NCBI RefSeq assembly: GCF_001742305.1
Contig: NZ_MJAT01000022.1
Location: 62,001-126,000, forward strand
Length of the DNA: 64,000 bases
Source of the DNA: Desulfuribacillus stibiiarsenatis
GTDB taxonomy: Bacteria; Bacillota; Bacilli; Desulfuribacillales; Desulfuribacillaceae
Direction: 5' to 3'
The position numbers and the translations under genes are program-made. This document shows positions 15,903 to 24,702 of this stretch, one piece after another (position 1 is the first letter of the stretch; every line of letters starts with the position of its first letter). The notes beneath the pieces were generated by a model, which saw only the letters and a program-made list of their open reading frames with translations, was not told the origin of the DNA and did no database searches.

Positions 15903-17519
15903 ATGATAAGTACAGTAGGAATCAGTCTTCAATATGGGGGACGCAAATTATTTGAAGATGTAACAATTCAATTTACGGATGGAAATTGCTATGGTTTAAT
16001 CGGTGCTAACGGCGCTGGGAAATCTACGTTCTTAAAGATATTATCTGGGGAAATTGACGCGAATAAAGGGGAAGTAATCTTACCTGCGAATTCACGCTTA
16101 GCTGTCTTGAAACAGAACCACTTCGAGTATGAAGAGGAAGAAGTATTGAAGACGGTCATCATGGGTCACCATCGTTTATTTGCAATTATGGAAGAGAAGA
16201 ATGAATTGTACGCGAAGGAAAACTTCACAGATGAAGACGGCATTCGTGCTGCTGAGCTTGAAGGAGAATTCGCTGAGCTTAACGGTTGGGAAGCAGAATC
16301 AGAAGCGGCAATTTTACTATCCGGTTTAGGGATTACAGAAGACTACCACGATAAGAAAATGAAAGAGCTAAGCGGATCTGAAAAAGTAAAGGTTCTACTT
16401 GCACAGGCGCTTTTTGGTCGTCCTGATGTACTGCTGTTAGACGAGCCGACGAACCATTTAGACTTAAAAGCGATTGAGTGGTTAGAGAACTTCTTAATGA
16501 ACTTTGAAAGCACTGTCATTGTAGTATCCCATGACAGACACTTCTTGAATAAAGTGTGTACCCATATCGCTGACGTTGATTTTGGGAAAATTCAATTATA
16601 CGTAGGAAACTATGACTTCTGGTACGAATCAAGCCAGTTAGCATTAAAAATGGCAAGAGAACAGAACAAGAAGCAAGAAGAAAAGATTAAAGAGTTGCAA
16701 GCATTTATTGCGCGTTTTAGTTCAAACGCATCGAAGGCAAAGCAAGCAACTTCTCGCAAAAAGTTATTAGACAAAATTACCCTAGAAGACATTAAACCTT
16801 CTACTCGCAAATATCCGTACATTGATTTTAAATCAGAACGTGAAGCTGGAAATGATTTAGTGCGTGTCGAAGGAATTAGTAAAACAATCGACGGAGAAAA
16901 GGTCTTAGACAATATCTCGTTTATCGTGAATAAGGGAGATAAAATTGTTCTTACAGGTCCTAATGAATTAGCGAAAACAACTCTGTTCAAAATCCTTATG
17001 GGTGAAATCGAACCAGATAGTGGTACATTTACTTGGGGGATTACGACCACAAGAGCATATTTTCCAAAGGATAACTCGGAATATTTCGAGGGCGTGGATT
17101 TGAACTTAGTGGATTGGCTACGACAGTACTCAAAGGATCAGTCAGAGAATTACATCCGTGGTTTCTTAGGCAGAATGCTATTCTCTGGGGAAGAAGCACT
17201 TAAGAAAGCGAGTGTCCTTTCTGGAGGAGAAAAAGTACGTTGCATGCTCTCTCGAATGATGAATAGCGGAGCTAACGTATTGCTATTGGATGAGCCGACG
17301 AACCATTTAGATCTAGAATCAATTACAGCCTTGAATACGGGCTTAACAAAGTTCAATGGGACACTTTTCTTCACATCCCATGACCGTCAGTTTATTGAAA
17401 CGATTGCAAATCGCATAATAGAAATCACGCCAAAAGGAATTATCGACAGACAATGCTCGTATGAAGAGTTCCTAGGGAATGATGATTTACAAAAGCAGTT
17501 ACAATCGATGTACCAGTAA
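15903..17519 (+). CDS. ABC-F family ATPase (YkpA/YbiT-like)
   Basis: 538 aa soluble protein with two ABC domains and no membrane part. Domain 1: Walker A GANGAGKST near residue 38, signature LSGSEK (usual LSGGE), Walker B LLLDEPTNHLD. A charged linker (about 240-300) follows. Domain 2: Walker A position reads GPNELAKTT, lacking the usual second and third Gly, with signature LSGGEK and a second DEPTNHLD. ABC-F proteins act on ribosomes, as translation factors or antibiotic protection. This subgroup is mostly housekeeping, so resistance should not be assumed. An altered second P-loop seems to occur in relatives (recalled, not checked). Start after GGAGG. Confidence 0.9.
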   Translation: MISTVGISLQYGGRKLFEDVTIQFTDGNCYGLIGANGAGKSTFLKILSGEIDANKGEVILPANSRLAVLKQNHFEYEEEEVLKTVIMGHHRLFAIMEEKNELYAKENFTDEDGIRAAELEGEFAELNGWEAESEAAILLSGLGITEDYHDKKMKELSGSEKVKVLLAQALFGRPDVLLLDEPTNHLDLKAIEWLENFLMNFESTVIVVSHDRHFLNKVCTHIADVDFGKIQLYVGNYDFWYESSQLALKMAREQNKKQEEKIKELQAFIARFSSNASKAKQATSRKKLLDKITLEDIKPSTRKYPYIDFKSEREAGNDLVRVEGISKTIDGEKVLDNISFIVNKGDKIVLTGPNELAKTTLFKILMGEIEPDSGTFTWGITTTRAYFPKDNSEYFEGVDLNLVDWLRQYSKDQSENYIRGFLGRMLFSGEEALKKASVLSGGEKVRCMLSRMMNSGANVLLLDEPTNHLDLESITALNTGLTKFNGTLFFTSHDRQFIETIANRIIEITPKGIIDRQCSYEEFLGNDDLQKQLQSMYQ

Positions 17520-17552
17520 TAGCTAAATCTCAAAAATCAAAACGCAACTCTT

Positions 17553-17586
17553 AAGATTCAAAACTCAAGATTCAAAACTCAAGATT
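17553..17586 (+). repeat. 14-bp tandem repeat
   Basis: Two exact copies of AAGATTCAAAACTC and the first 6 bp of a third, between the ABC-F gene and the next terminator. No function is evident. Confidence 0.8.
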
Positions 17587-17600
17587 TAAAAATAATAAAG

Positions 17601-17646
17601 GGCTAGGCAGTTCGCTATTCTATATAGTGGATGCCTGGTCTTTTTG
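17601..17646 (+). terminator. Terminator-like hairpin after ABC-F
   Basis: GGCTAGGCA pairs with TGCCTGGTC (two G-T pairs) around an inner CGCTAT/ATAGTG stem, followed by five T residues. Confidence 0.6.
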
Positions 17647-17759
17647 TGCGTCACGGCATCTAAAGCATTTACCGCGCTTTTTATCACATTCATTAGGAGG
17701 AATTTCTATAGAAAATGAAGAATATATGTAGTAAACAAGTATGGCAAGTAGGGTTAACT

Positions 17760-17873
17760 ATGGAACAAACGTATCAGGCAATTGTGATTGAAGATAATCA
17801 AGATACAGGGGAACTGATTGTACGAGCTCTTGCTAAATCGGGTATTCAGACCATTCACTTTTGTCGATACTAA
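17760..17873 (+). pseudogene. Receiver-domain remnant (response regulator fragment)
   Basis: A 37-codon frame starts MEQTYQAIVIEDNQDTGELI, like the first strand, acidic pocket and helix 1 of a CheY-type receiver, then ends at TAA after helix 1. No continuation appears in other frames before the mocA-like gene. An in-frame ATG at 17715 extends it by 15 codons, but AGGAGG lies 14 bp from it. A decayed gene is more likely than a functional peptide. Confidence 0.55.
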
Positions 17874-17971
17874 GGGTGCCATCGATATCTGTCCGAAACG
17901 ATAATGCTCTCGAAACTCATGTGCGGTTATATAACGTAAGAAGTAAGGTCATACTTATTAGGAGGCGCTAA

Positions 17972-18556
17972 ATGAAGGTTGAAGGAGTCATCTTAGCTGC
18001 AGGTCTTTCGAGTCGAGCCATCGTGTACAAGATGGAACTTGACTTTGGTGGTAAAACTCTGATTGAACGGAGTATTGAGGCGATTTATGATCTGTGTGAC
18101 CAAGTAATCGTCGTCGGTGGGTACAAGATTGAGGTCATTAGAGAGTTAACGAAAAGGTTTTCCAGGGTGAAAGTAGTAGAGAACCCTGCATATGCAAAAG
18201 GTATGTTTACTTCAGTCAAGGCGGGCCTAGTGGCAACAACGGCAGAGAAAGTGCTGTTTACTCCAGGAGATTACCCGTTGATAACCCCGAAGACATGTGA
18301 GATAATGTTACATAAAGAGGGAGAGGTCGTCGTTCCTTTATGGAAAGGGAAGAAGGGACATCCGATTGTATTACGCCGGTCACTTATCAATGAAATTTTA
18401 TTGGAACCGGATGACTCCAATTTGAAAGCAATTTTACGGCGCAAGATAGCTGCTTTTGTGGATGTAAATGACCCTGGTATACTCATCGATATTGATACCA
18501 TGAGTGACTATAACAATATCATAGAACGGTATAAAGATTTCTTTCAGCATAAATAA
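17972..18556 (+). CDS. mocA: MobA-like nucleotidyltransferase, molybdenum cofactor cytidylyltransferase family
   Basis: 194 aa cytosolic enzyme of the NTP_transf_3 type. It has LAAGLSSR and a following Lys, VVGGYK, the metal-binding GDYPL and a GHPIVL block. It probably transfers CMP from CTP to molybdopterin, giving the dinucleotide cofactor of xanthine dehydrogenases. The normal pattern LAAGxSxRMGxxK is altered here (SRAIVYK, without the MG pair). It is the first gene of a five-gene purine operon, behind a perfect AGGAGG. Confidence 0.8.
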   Translation: MKVEGVILAAGLSSRAIVYKMELDFGGKTLIERSIEAIYDLCDQVIVVGGYKIEVIRELTKRFSRVKVVENPAYAKGMFTSVKAGLVATTAEKVLFTPGDYPLITPKTCEIMLHKEGEVVVPLWKGKKGHPIVLRRSLINEILLEPDDSNLKAILRRKIAAFVDVNDPGILIDIDTMSDYNNIIERYKDFFQHK

Positions 18557-18583
18557 TTGCGTGCAGCAAGAGGAGAGACGAAG

Positions 18584-20710
18584 ATGACGGTACGAACATA
18601 TAGTTCATGTATTAGCAAACCGATTCCGAAGCTGGATAATCATTCGAAATTAAGTGGGTCAGCAAACTATGTTGCTGACTTATGCTTTGAGGGCATGTTA
18701 TTTGCAAAGACAATTCGATCAACAAAAGCGAAAGCTAGAATTATGCATGTAGAAATTCCTCCATTGCCTGAGGGCTATTATGTGATTGATCGACACGATA
18801 TCCCTGGGAAGAACATTGTTAAGATGATCTATGAGGACCAACCGTTTCTAGCGAATGAAATTGTCAACTATGTAGGGGAGCCGATTCTCTTAGTTGTCGG
18901 TCCTGATAAAGAGAAGATACTTTCCATTACGCAAGCGATTACTATTATTTATGAGGAATTACCAATGGAGCAAGCGCCATTTGTCGAATATACCTACAAG
19001 AAGGGTAATGTTGACACGATATTTGGTGATGCTTCATATGTGATAGAAGATGAATATAAAACGGGTTATCAGGAACAATTATATATCGAACCCCAGGGCG
19101 TTATTGCAGTGCCAGAAGGGGGCCGTATGTACATTTACGGTAGCTTGCAATGTCCGTATTATGTAAAAGATGCTGTAGCCCAAGGATTAGGGTGGGAAGG
19201 CGATCGAATTTCCGTCAATCAAACAGTCATTGGTGGAGCGTTTGGCGGAAAAGAGGATTATCCATCGATCATTGCAGGTCATGCGGCATTTGCTGCGCAA
19301 AAGACTGGCAAGCCTGTACAGCTGATTTTCGATAGAAATGAAGATATCATTTCGACGCCAAAGCGACATCCGTCTGTGATCCGATATAAGACAGCCATTA
19401 ATGAACGAAAACAGATTTTAGGCATGGTTGTTGAAGTGGAAATCAATGCCGGCGCATATTCAGGATTATCGAATGTCGTATTGCAGCGCTCAATGTTTGC
19501 TGTCACTGGTGTATACGACATTCCGAACTTATATGTAGAAGGTAAGGCGATGCGGACCAACACTGTACCTTCTGGCGCATTCCGCGGTTTTGGTGCACCG
19601 CAATCTTTCTTTGCAATCGAGCGGCACATGGACAATGTTGCACGGAAGTTATCGATTGACCCTTTAGAGTGGAAGCAGAAGTATATGGCGAAGCAAGGGG
19701 GTTCTACGGCGACGGGAGGAACCTTTATCGATCCTATCAAGCTACCAGAAATGATAGAGATGGTCGATCAAATGGCGAACTACTCTAGCAAAAGAAAGAG
19801 TTATGAGCAGCAAAATGACAGAGTATGGCGTGGGGTTGGCATGTCGTTATTTTTACATGGCTGCGGTTTTACGGGTAGTGGAGAACAAGACTACATTAAG
19901 GCAAAGGCCAAGCTACGTAAGAGTGCAGACGGTACAGTAGAGATACTGGTTGCAAATGTGGACATGGGACAGGGGTTAAAAACTACGTTTTCCAAAATTG
20001 TTGCCCAAGCATTGGAACTACCAATTGAACAAATAATTTATGAGAATCCTAACACAGATCGTGTGCCGAACTCCGGACCTACAGTTGCATCACGCTCTAT
20101 TATGATTGTCGGAGGATTACTAGAGCGAGCAGCAATAGAGTTAAAGGAACGTTGGAATGAGTCAGATATCGTAGAAGTGATGAAACAATATCGCCAGCCG
20201 GAGCACATTCGTTGGAACGATGCTAAGTTTGAAGGAGATGCGTATCCCACATATTCTTGGGGAGTCAATGTCGTAGAAGTAGAAGTCGACCCTGTAACCT
20301 ATGAAGCTACCACAAAAGGGGTATGGGGAGTTTATGATATAGGTACGGCGATTGATGAACGAATTATTATGGGACAAATCGAAGGTGGAGTCGTACAGGG
20401 GCTAGGATATGCATCAATTGAAGTGATGAAGGAAAAGCAAGGTCAACTTTTACAAAAAAGCATGACTGACTACAAGGTGCCAACCGTCAAAGATGTACCA
20501 ATCATAGAAAGCAAATTGATAGATAACTACTATGGGGCAGGGCCTTTCGGAGCGAAGGGTGCAGGGGAATTAACTTTGATTGGAGCGGCCCCGGCATATG
20601 CTCAAGCTGTAGAACAAGCGATAGCAAGACACGTTACACAAATCCCTATCACGCCGGAATATATCATGGAGGTTATAGAAGATGAAACTGCCGATACAGA
20701 TCTCAATTAA
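18584..20710 (+). CDS. xdhA: Xanthine dehydrogenase, molybdopterin-binding subunit
   Basis: 708 aa catalytic subunit of a xanthine dehydrogenase-family molybdenum hydroxylase. The aldehyde oxidase/xanthine dehydrogenase a/b hammerhead is N-terminal (GSANYVADL), and the Mo-binding part begins near residue 135. Family signs are GGAFGGKEDYPS, GAFRGFGAPQ, the DMGQG loop, and GAKGAGELTL carrying the catalytic Glu near the C-terminus. Neighbouring FAD and [2Fe-2S] subunits and guanine deaminase make xanthine the likely substrate. Start: ATG 18584 is 8 bp after AGGAG, preferred over TTG 18557. Confidence 0.92.
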   Translation: MTVRTYSSCISKPIPKLDNHSKLSGSANYVADLCFEGMLFAKTIRSTKAKARIMHVEIPPLPEGYYVIDRHDIPGKNIVKMIYEDQPFLANEIVNYVGEPILLVVGPDKEKILSITQAITIIYEELPMEQAPFVEYTYKKGNVDTIFGDASYVIEDEYKTGYQEQLYIEPQGVIAVPEGGRMYIYGSLQCPYYVKDAVAQGLGWEGDRISVNQTVIGGAFGGKEDYPSIIAGHAAFAAQKTGKPVQLIFDRNEDIISTPKRHPSVIRYKTAINERKQILGMVVEVEINAGAYSGLSNVVLQRSMFAVTGVYDIPNLYVEGKAMRTNTVPSGAFRGFGAPQSFFAIERHMDNVARKLSIDPLEWKQKYMAKQGGSTATGGTFIDPIKLPEMIEMVDQMANYSSKRKSYEQQNDRVWRGVGMSLFLHGCGFTGSGEQDYIKAKAKLRKSADGTVEILVANVDMGQGLKTTFSKIVAQALELPIEQIIYENPNTDRVPNSGPTVASRSIMIVGGLLERAAIELKERWNESDIVEVMKQYRQPEHIRWNDAKFEGDAYPTYSWGVNVVEVEVDPVTYEATTKGVWGVYDIGTAIDERIIMGQIEGGVVQGLGYASIEVMKEKQGQLLQKSMTDYKVPTVKDVPIIESKLIDNYYGAGPFGAKGAGELTLIGAAPAYAQAVEQAIARHVTQIPITPEYIMEVIEDETADTDLN

Positions 20711-21161
20711 CCAACAGCAAATGACGCTACATGTGGACCCATTGAAACGGTTAATCGATGTATTACGTGAGGAATTAGCGCTTATGGGTACGAAAGAGGG
20801 TTGCGGTGAAGGGGAATGTGGTGCTTGCTCTGTATTTGTGGATGGTAAATTAGTGAATGCTTGTCTAATGCTGATGGGGAACCTTGACAAGGCAGAAGTC
20901 CTTACCATCGAATGGTATAAGCACACGGAGCGGTACAAAATCCTTGAAACAGCATTTGTGGAAGCAGGAGCAGTACAATGTGGCTTTTGTACACCTGCTA
21001 TGATTATGGCGGCAGAAACGTTATTGAAGATATGTGCGAAACCAACGAAAGAACAAATTAGAGATGCAATCTCAGGCAACATTTGTCGTTGTACAGGATA
21101 TAACATGATTGTCGAGGCGATTTACCAAGCAGGACAAAAGGGGGAATTCGCATGGAAGTAA
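20682..21161 (+). CDS. xdhC: Xanthine dehydrogenase, [2Fe-2S] subunit
   Basis: 159 aa. The plant-type [2Fe-2S] site is CGEGECGAC with a later Cys near residue 63; the second cluster is CGFC and CRC in the C-terminal helical domain. It passes electrons from the Mo centre to FAD. It overlaps the Mo-subunit gene by 29 bp and the FAD-subunit gene by 10 bp, so the three are translationally coupled. The symbol follows E. coli usage; naming differs in Bacillus (pucE). Confidence 0.92.
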   Translation: MKLPIQISINQQQMTLHVDPLKRLIDVLREELALMGTKEGCGEGECGACSVFVDGKLVNACLMLMGNLDKAEVLTIEWYKHTERYKILETAFVEAGAVQCGFCTPAMIMAAETLLKICAKPTKEQIRDAISGNICRCTGYNMIVEAIYQAGQKGEFAWK

Positions 21162-22069
21162 CGGAGCTACGAAGCCACTTACCGAGAACCCTAGCGGAAG
21201 CACTAACGATTCGTAAAAATTGTAGTGCCATTCCTTTTGCTGGTGGAACGGATGCGATCGTTCAACGACGTACTTGGGCTGGAGTGCCTGTGCAATTCCA
21301 GGCAGATGTGCTGTTCTTGCAGTATATACAGGAGTTAACAAAGATGGAGATAGAAAAAGGGCAGATTCAGATTGGCGCTATGGTAAAGCTAGCGGATTTA
21401 GCAGAGTATGTACTTGCAAATCCGCACCTTCTACCGCATGTGTTAGCCGAGATCATTCAAGAGATGGCATCCCCCGCAATACGCAATATCGGTACAATTG
21501 GCGGGAATATTTGCAACGCCTCCCCGGCGGGCGATTTATTTCCATTTCTGTATGCTATGGATGCGCAGGTTGAAGTTCAATCGTTGGCAGGTACACGAGT
21601 TCTGCCTATTAATGAATTCTGGCAAGGCCCGCGGAGAATCCAATTAGCATCCGATGAACTACTGACGAAGGTGATAATTCCGTATGCAGGTAAAGCAACT
21701 TATGAAGTTGAGGCGGGTTCTGCGTATAGAGAAGATTGGACAGTTCAATACTATAAAAAAGTCGGTACAAGGAAAACGGAGACCCTTTCCAAGCTTTCGT
21801 TCCTAGGGCTAATGAAGCTATCGGACAATGGGCAGATGATTGAAGATGTGCGCATTAGCTTTGGTGCCGTTGCGCCTGTCGCAGTGCGGTCGATTGCAAT
21901 CGAACAAGGTCTCATTGGTCTATCGGTAGCACAAGTGAAGGATCAGTTGGACAGCATATTGAATCAGTATGAACCTTTAATTGCACCAATTGATGATCAA
22001 CGCTCTACTGCAGCATATCGGAAAAAGGTAGCTTTACGTATTTTACGACACTTCCTTAAGGAGCTATAG
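21152..22069 (+). CDS. xdhB: Xanthine dehydrogenase, FAD-binding subunit
   Basis: 305 aa of the CoxM/XdhB FAD-binding type. It has PFAGGTDAI near the N-terminus, the TIGGNICNASPAGD loop of the FAD site, and a C-terminal CO-dehydrogenase flavoprotein-type domain. It oxidises the electrons to NAD+ or another acceptor. The gene begins inside the [2Fe-2S] subunit gene and its stop directly precedes the guaD start. The order Mo, FeS, FAD is unusual compared with E. coli xdhABC but is common in Bacillota. Confidence 0.9.
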   Translation: MEVTELRSHLPRTLAEALTIRKNCSAIPFAGGTDAIVQRRTWAGVPVQFQADVLFLQYIQELTKMEIEKGQIQIGAMVKLADLAEYVLANPHLLPHVLAEIIQEMASPAIRNIGTIGGNICNASPAGDLFPFLYAMDAQVEVQSLAGTRVLPINEFWQGPRRIQLASDELLTKVIIPYAGKATYEVEAGSAYREDWTVQYYKKVGTRKTETLSKLSFLGLMKLSDNGQMIEDVRISFGAVAPVAVRSIAIEQGLIGLSVAQVKDQLDSILNQYEPLIAPIDDQRSTAAYRKKVALRILRHFLKEL

Positions 22070-23368
22070 ATGTTAAGAACAGAGAATACTCATCTTCTCA
22101 AAGGGAACTTTATTTATACACCCACATCCCAAGAAATACAGTATTTCGAAAATGCTTACTTAGTCTGTGTAGAGGGCATTGTTCGTGGTATTTATCAGTC
22201 TAGCGATGAATTACCAGAGTCAGTTAAGGACTTGCCAATAGAGGATTATTCGAATCACTTGGTGATTCCTGGATTTGTTGATTTGCATGTACATGCTGCC
22301 CAATACTATCAACGGGGAATTGGACTTGATAAAGAATTGATTGCTTGGCTGGAAGAGTATACGTTTCCTGGTGAAGCGAAATTTGCAGATGAACAATATG
22401 CAGAGCAGGTGTATCACGAGTTTATCACACAACTACTGCGTCAAGGGACGACCCGCGCAAGTATTTTGGCGACGATTCATAAGCATAGCACGGATTGTTT
22501 ATTTCAGATTGCAGAAGACATCGGCATGCATGCGAGAATTGGCAAAATCAACATGGATCAAAACTGTCCAGAGTTTCTCCGCGAGACTACAGAACAATCG
22601 TTAATCGACACGGAGGAACTGATACTTGCCCATGGGCAGAATAAGTATGCGAAACCAATCATCACACCGCGTTTCGTGCCAACCTGTTCGGCGGCATTGC
22701 TGCAAGGACTTGGCGAACTTGCTAAGCAATATCAAGTGCCAATCCAATCTCATTTGTCAGAAAATCGTGATGAAGTCCGTTGGGTGAAAAGTCTATATCC
22801 AAATGCGGTATCTTACGGTCATGTCTATCATCAATTTCAGTTGTTCGGACATAATCCTACATTGATGGCCCATGGTGTATATCTTGAGGAGCAAGAAATT
22901 GCGCTAATGAAGGAACAACAGGTTATGATAGTGCATTGTCCAGAAGCGAATTTGAATTTAGCAAGTGGCATTATGCCAGTAAAGAAATTGCTTGAGCAAG
23001 GGCTAGCGATTGGACTTGGAAGTGATGTCGGTGCAGGGCATAACCTATCTATGATGAAAATTATGGTTCAAGCCATGCAGAGCTCGAAGGCTTTACAAGC
23101 GGTACAGAATCAATTAACAGACCAAGCAACGAAGGTAGCACTTTCGCTGTCAGAAGTCCTGTATATGGCTACAAAGGGGGGGGGGCGCTTCTTTGGGAAG
23201 GTTGGTAGTTTTGAAGAAGGATATTGCTTTGATGCCATTGTAATCGATGACCGTAATTTAGGGCCCCAGAACATTCCATTGTCGGACCGATTACAAAGGC
23301 TTGTGTATATAGGAGATGATCGTAATATCGTGCAACGGTTTATCGATGGAAGAGAAGTGCGGATTTAA
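22070..23368 (+). CDS. guaD: Guanine deaminase
   Basis: 432 aa amidohydrolase converting guanine to xanthine, the substrate of the enzyme encoded just upstream. It has the metal-binding PGFVDLHVHAAQ, the guanine deaminase segment ...GLDKELIAWLEEYTFPGE, SHLSEN, a conserved His near 265 (AHGVYL) and GSDVGAG with the metal Asp. ATG is at 22070, immediately after the previous stop, with AAGGAG 6 bp upstream. A run of ten G (23176-23185) within codons for KGGG could slip and shift the frame after about residue 369. Confidence 0.93.
   Translation: MLRTENTHLLKGNFIYTPTSQEIQYFENAYLVCVEGIVRGIYQSSDELPESVKDLPIEDYSNHLVIPGFVDLHVHAAQYYQRGIGLDKELIAWLEEYTFPGEAKFADEQYAEQVYHEFITQLLRQGTTRASILATIHKHSTDCLFQIAEDIGMHARIGKINMDQNCPEFLRETTEQSLIDTEELILAHGQNKYAKPIITPRFVPTCSAALLQGLGELAKQYQVPIQSHLSENRDEVRWVKSLYPNAVSYGHVYHQFQLFGHNPTLMAHGVYLEEQEIALMKEQQVMIVHCPEANLNLASGIMPVKKLLEQGLAIGLGSDVGAGHNLSMMKIMVQAMQSSKALQAVQNQLTDQATKVALSLSEVLYMATKGGGRFFGKVGSFEEGYCFDAIVIDDRNLGPQNIPLSDRLQRLVYIGDDRNIVQRFIDGREVRI
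23176..23185 (+). repeat. G10 homopolymer inside guaD
   Basis: Ten consecutive G in an AT-rich genome, encoding the end of a Lys and three Gly. A candidate slippage tract or a sequencing-sensitive site. Confidence 0.8.
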
Positions 23369-23398
23369 GCTGACATCTATTCGGTAGATTCGCAAGGA

Positions 23399-24616
23399 TC
23401 AGTTTAATTGGTCCATAACTTCATTCACCCAATCAATTGCTTCGAGGTAAATATCAGGAAGCTCCTGATTCTGAATTGGAATAGTCGCTATTAAAGCTGA
23501 CAGGTGATGCCAGTCGGCTTTTTCTATTGTCAAAATAATGTCTAAGATAGTACGGAACTGATTTTCTTTTCCTAGTAGACAGTCTTTCACATCTTCTGAT
23601 AGTGGAAGATCACTGATAGCCTCTTCCATCGGTTTTTGTAGCAGCACATGGACCATCGACAATAATCCCATTAAAAAACATTCGGATTTCCTTTTCTGCA
23701 AGTTTATTTTTGACGATAGGGACTCAGCTATTCTGGCCCGGATTAAGCACGAAGTAATCATTTCGTTTGAAGAATGATTGGCTAAATCTTTTAGTGCTAT
23801 AATGGAGACCCATTTACGGATTTCGCGTAGACCTAGCAACACAACGGCATGTTTAATCGATGTAACGGTGCTTTTGAGTCCAAAGGCAGCAGAATTTATA
23901 AGTTTTAATAACTTGTAAGAAAGGGATAAGTCTAATTCTATATTTCTTGCGATACGATCAACGTCTGGCTCTGATGCACTTAATTCTTGGAGAAGTTGAA
24001 GGTAGCGGAAATTGCTCACTGGCACATCGCTACTGGTTAAGATAACAGGCTTACTGAAAAAATATCCTTGGAAGAATGTAAATCCCATCGATAGAGCTTG
24101 TTGAAATTGCTCTCGAGTTTCCACTTTTTCTGCAAGAAATTTGACCTTCCTAGAGCTAAGGCTGCGCACGATATGGAGACGATCAAGTGCTGATGTACTG
24201 AGGAAATCAATTTTTACAATGTCCGCCACTTCGACTAATGGGTATAACCTTTTTTGTAGGACAAAATCATCAAGGGCAATCGTATAGCCATGCTCCTTAA
24301 GTTTCTTACATACTGCAATGATTTCATCCGTTGGCTCTACGTTTTCAAGGATTTCCACAACAACATGTTCATGTGGGAACAAAAAAGGAATCTCTTTAAT
24401 GAGTAGATTTTCGGTAAAATTAATAAAACACTTCTTACGGTTCGATATGCGGTCGATTCCAATATTTAAGAAGCTATTGATAATGACATCTGTAGTCGCT
24501 TGATCACCATTGACGTTATCATAAAAGTTGTCTTCTCCACTACGATATAACAATTCGTAGGCAACTACCTCTTCTTTTTCTGTAAAGATTGGCTGCCGTG
24601 CGACAAATACGTTCAT
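23399..24616 (-). CDS. EAL-HDOD signalling protein (YuxH-like)
   Basis: 405 aa cytosolic protein. The N-terminal half (about 1-200) is an EAL-type domain, in which the EAL signature reads YELLYR; QGYFFSKP is near its end. The C-terminal half is an HDOD domain (LLKLINSAAFGL, VLLGLREIRKW). The proteins of this YuxH-type architecture often have lost phosphodiesterase residues, so c-di-GMP binding without hydrolysis is possible. Start: ATG 24616 is 8 bp after GAGGTG, and matches the family start MNVFVARQPIF. Confidence 0.88.
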   Translation of the reverse strand: MNVFVARQPIFTEKEEVVAYELLYRSGEDNFYDNVNGDQATTDVIINSFLNIGIDRISNRKKCFINFTENLLIKEIPFLFPHEHVVVEILENVEPTDEIIAVCKKLKEHGYTIALDDFVLQKRLYPLVEVADIVKIDFLSTSALDRLHIVRSLSSRKVKFLAEKVETREQFQQALSMGFTFFQGYFFSKPVILTSSDVPVSNFRYLQLLQELSASEPDVDRIARNIELDLSLSYKLLKLINSAAFGLKSTVTSIKHAVVLLGLREIRKWVSIIALKDLANHSSNEMITSCLIRARIAESLSSKINLQKRKSECFLMGLLSMVHVLLQKPMEEAISDLPLSEDVKDCLLGKENQFRTILDIILTIEKADWHHLSALIATIPIQNQELPDIYLEAIDWVNEVMDQLN

Positions 24617-24702
24617 AGGCTGTACACCTCGTATACTCAAGATAGTTCAAGATATTAAAAGATATTAAAAGATTTTTTTAAGATATTCTTACTATAACAT
24701 AG

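Noticed and set aside
15903-17519. Antibiotic-resistance ABC-F (Vga/Lsa type)
   Set aside because: Sequence fits the YkpA/YbiT housekeeping group better.
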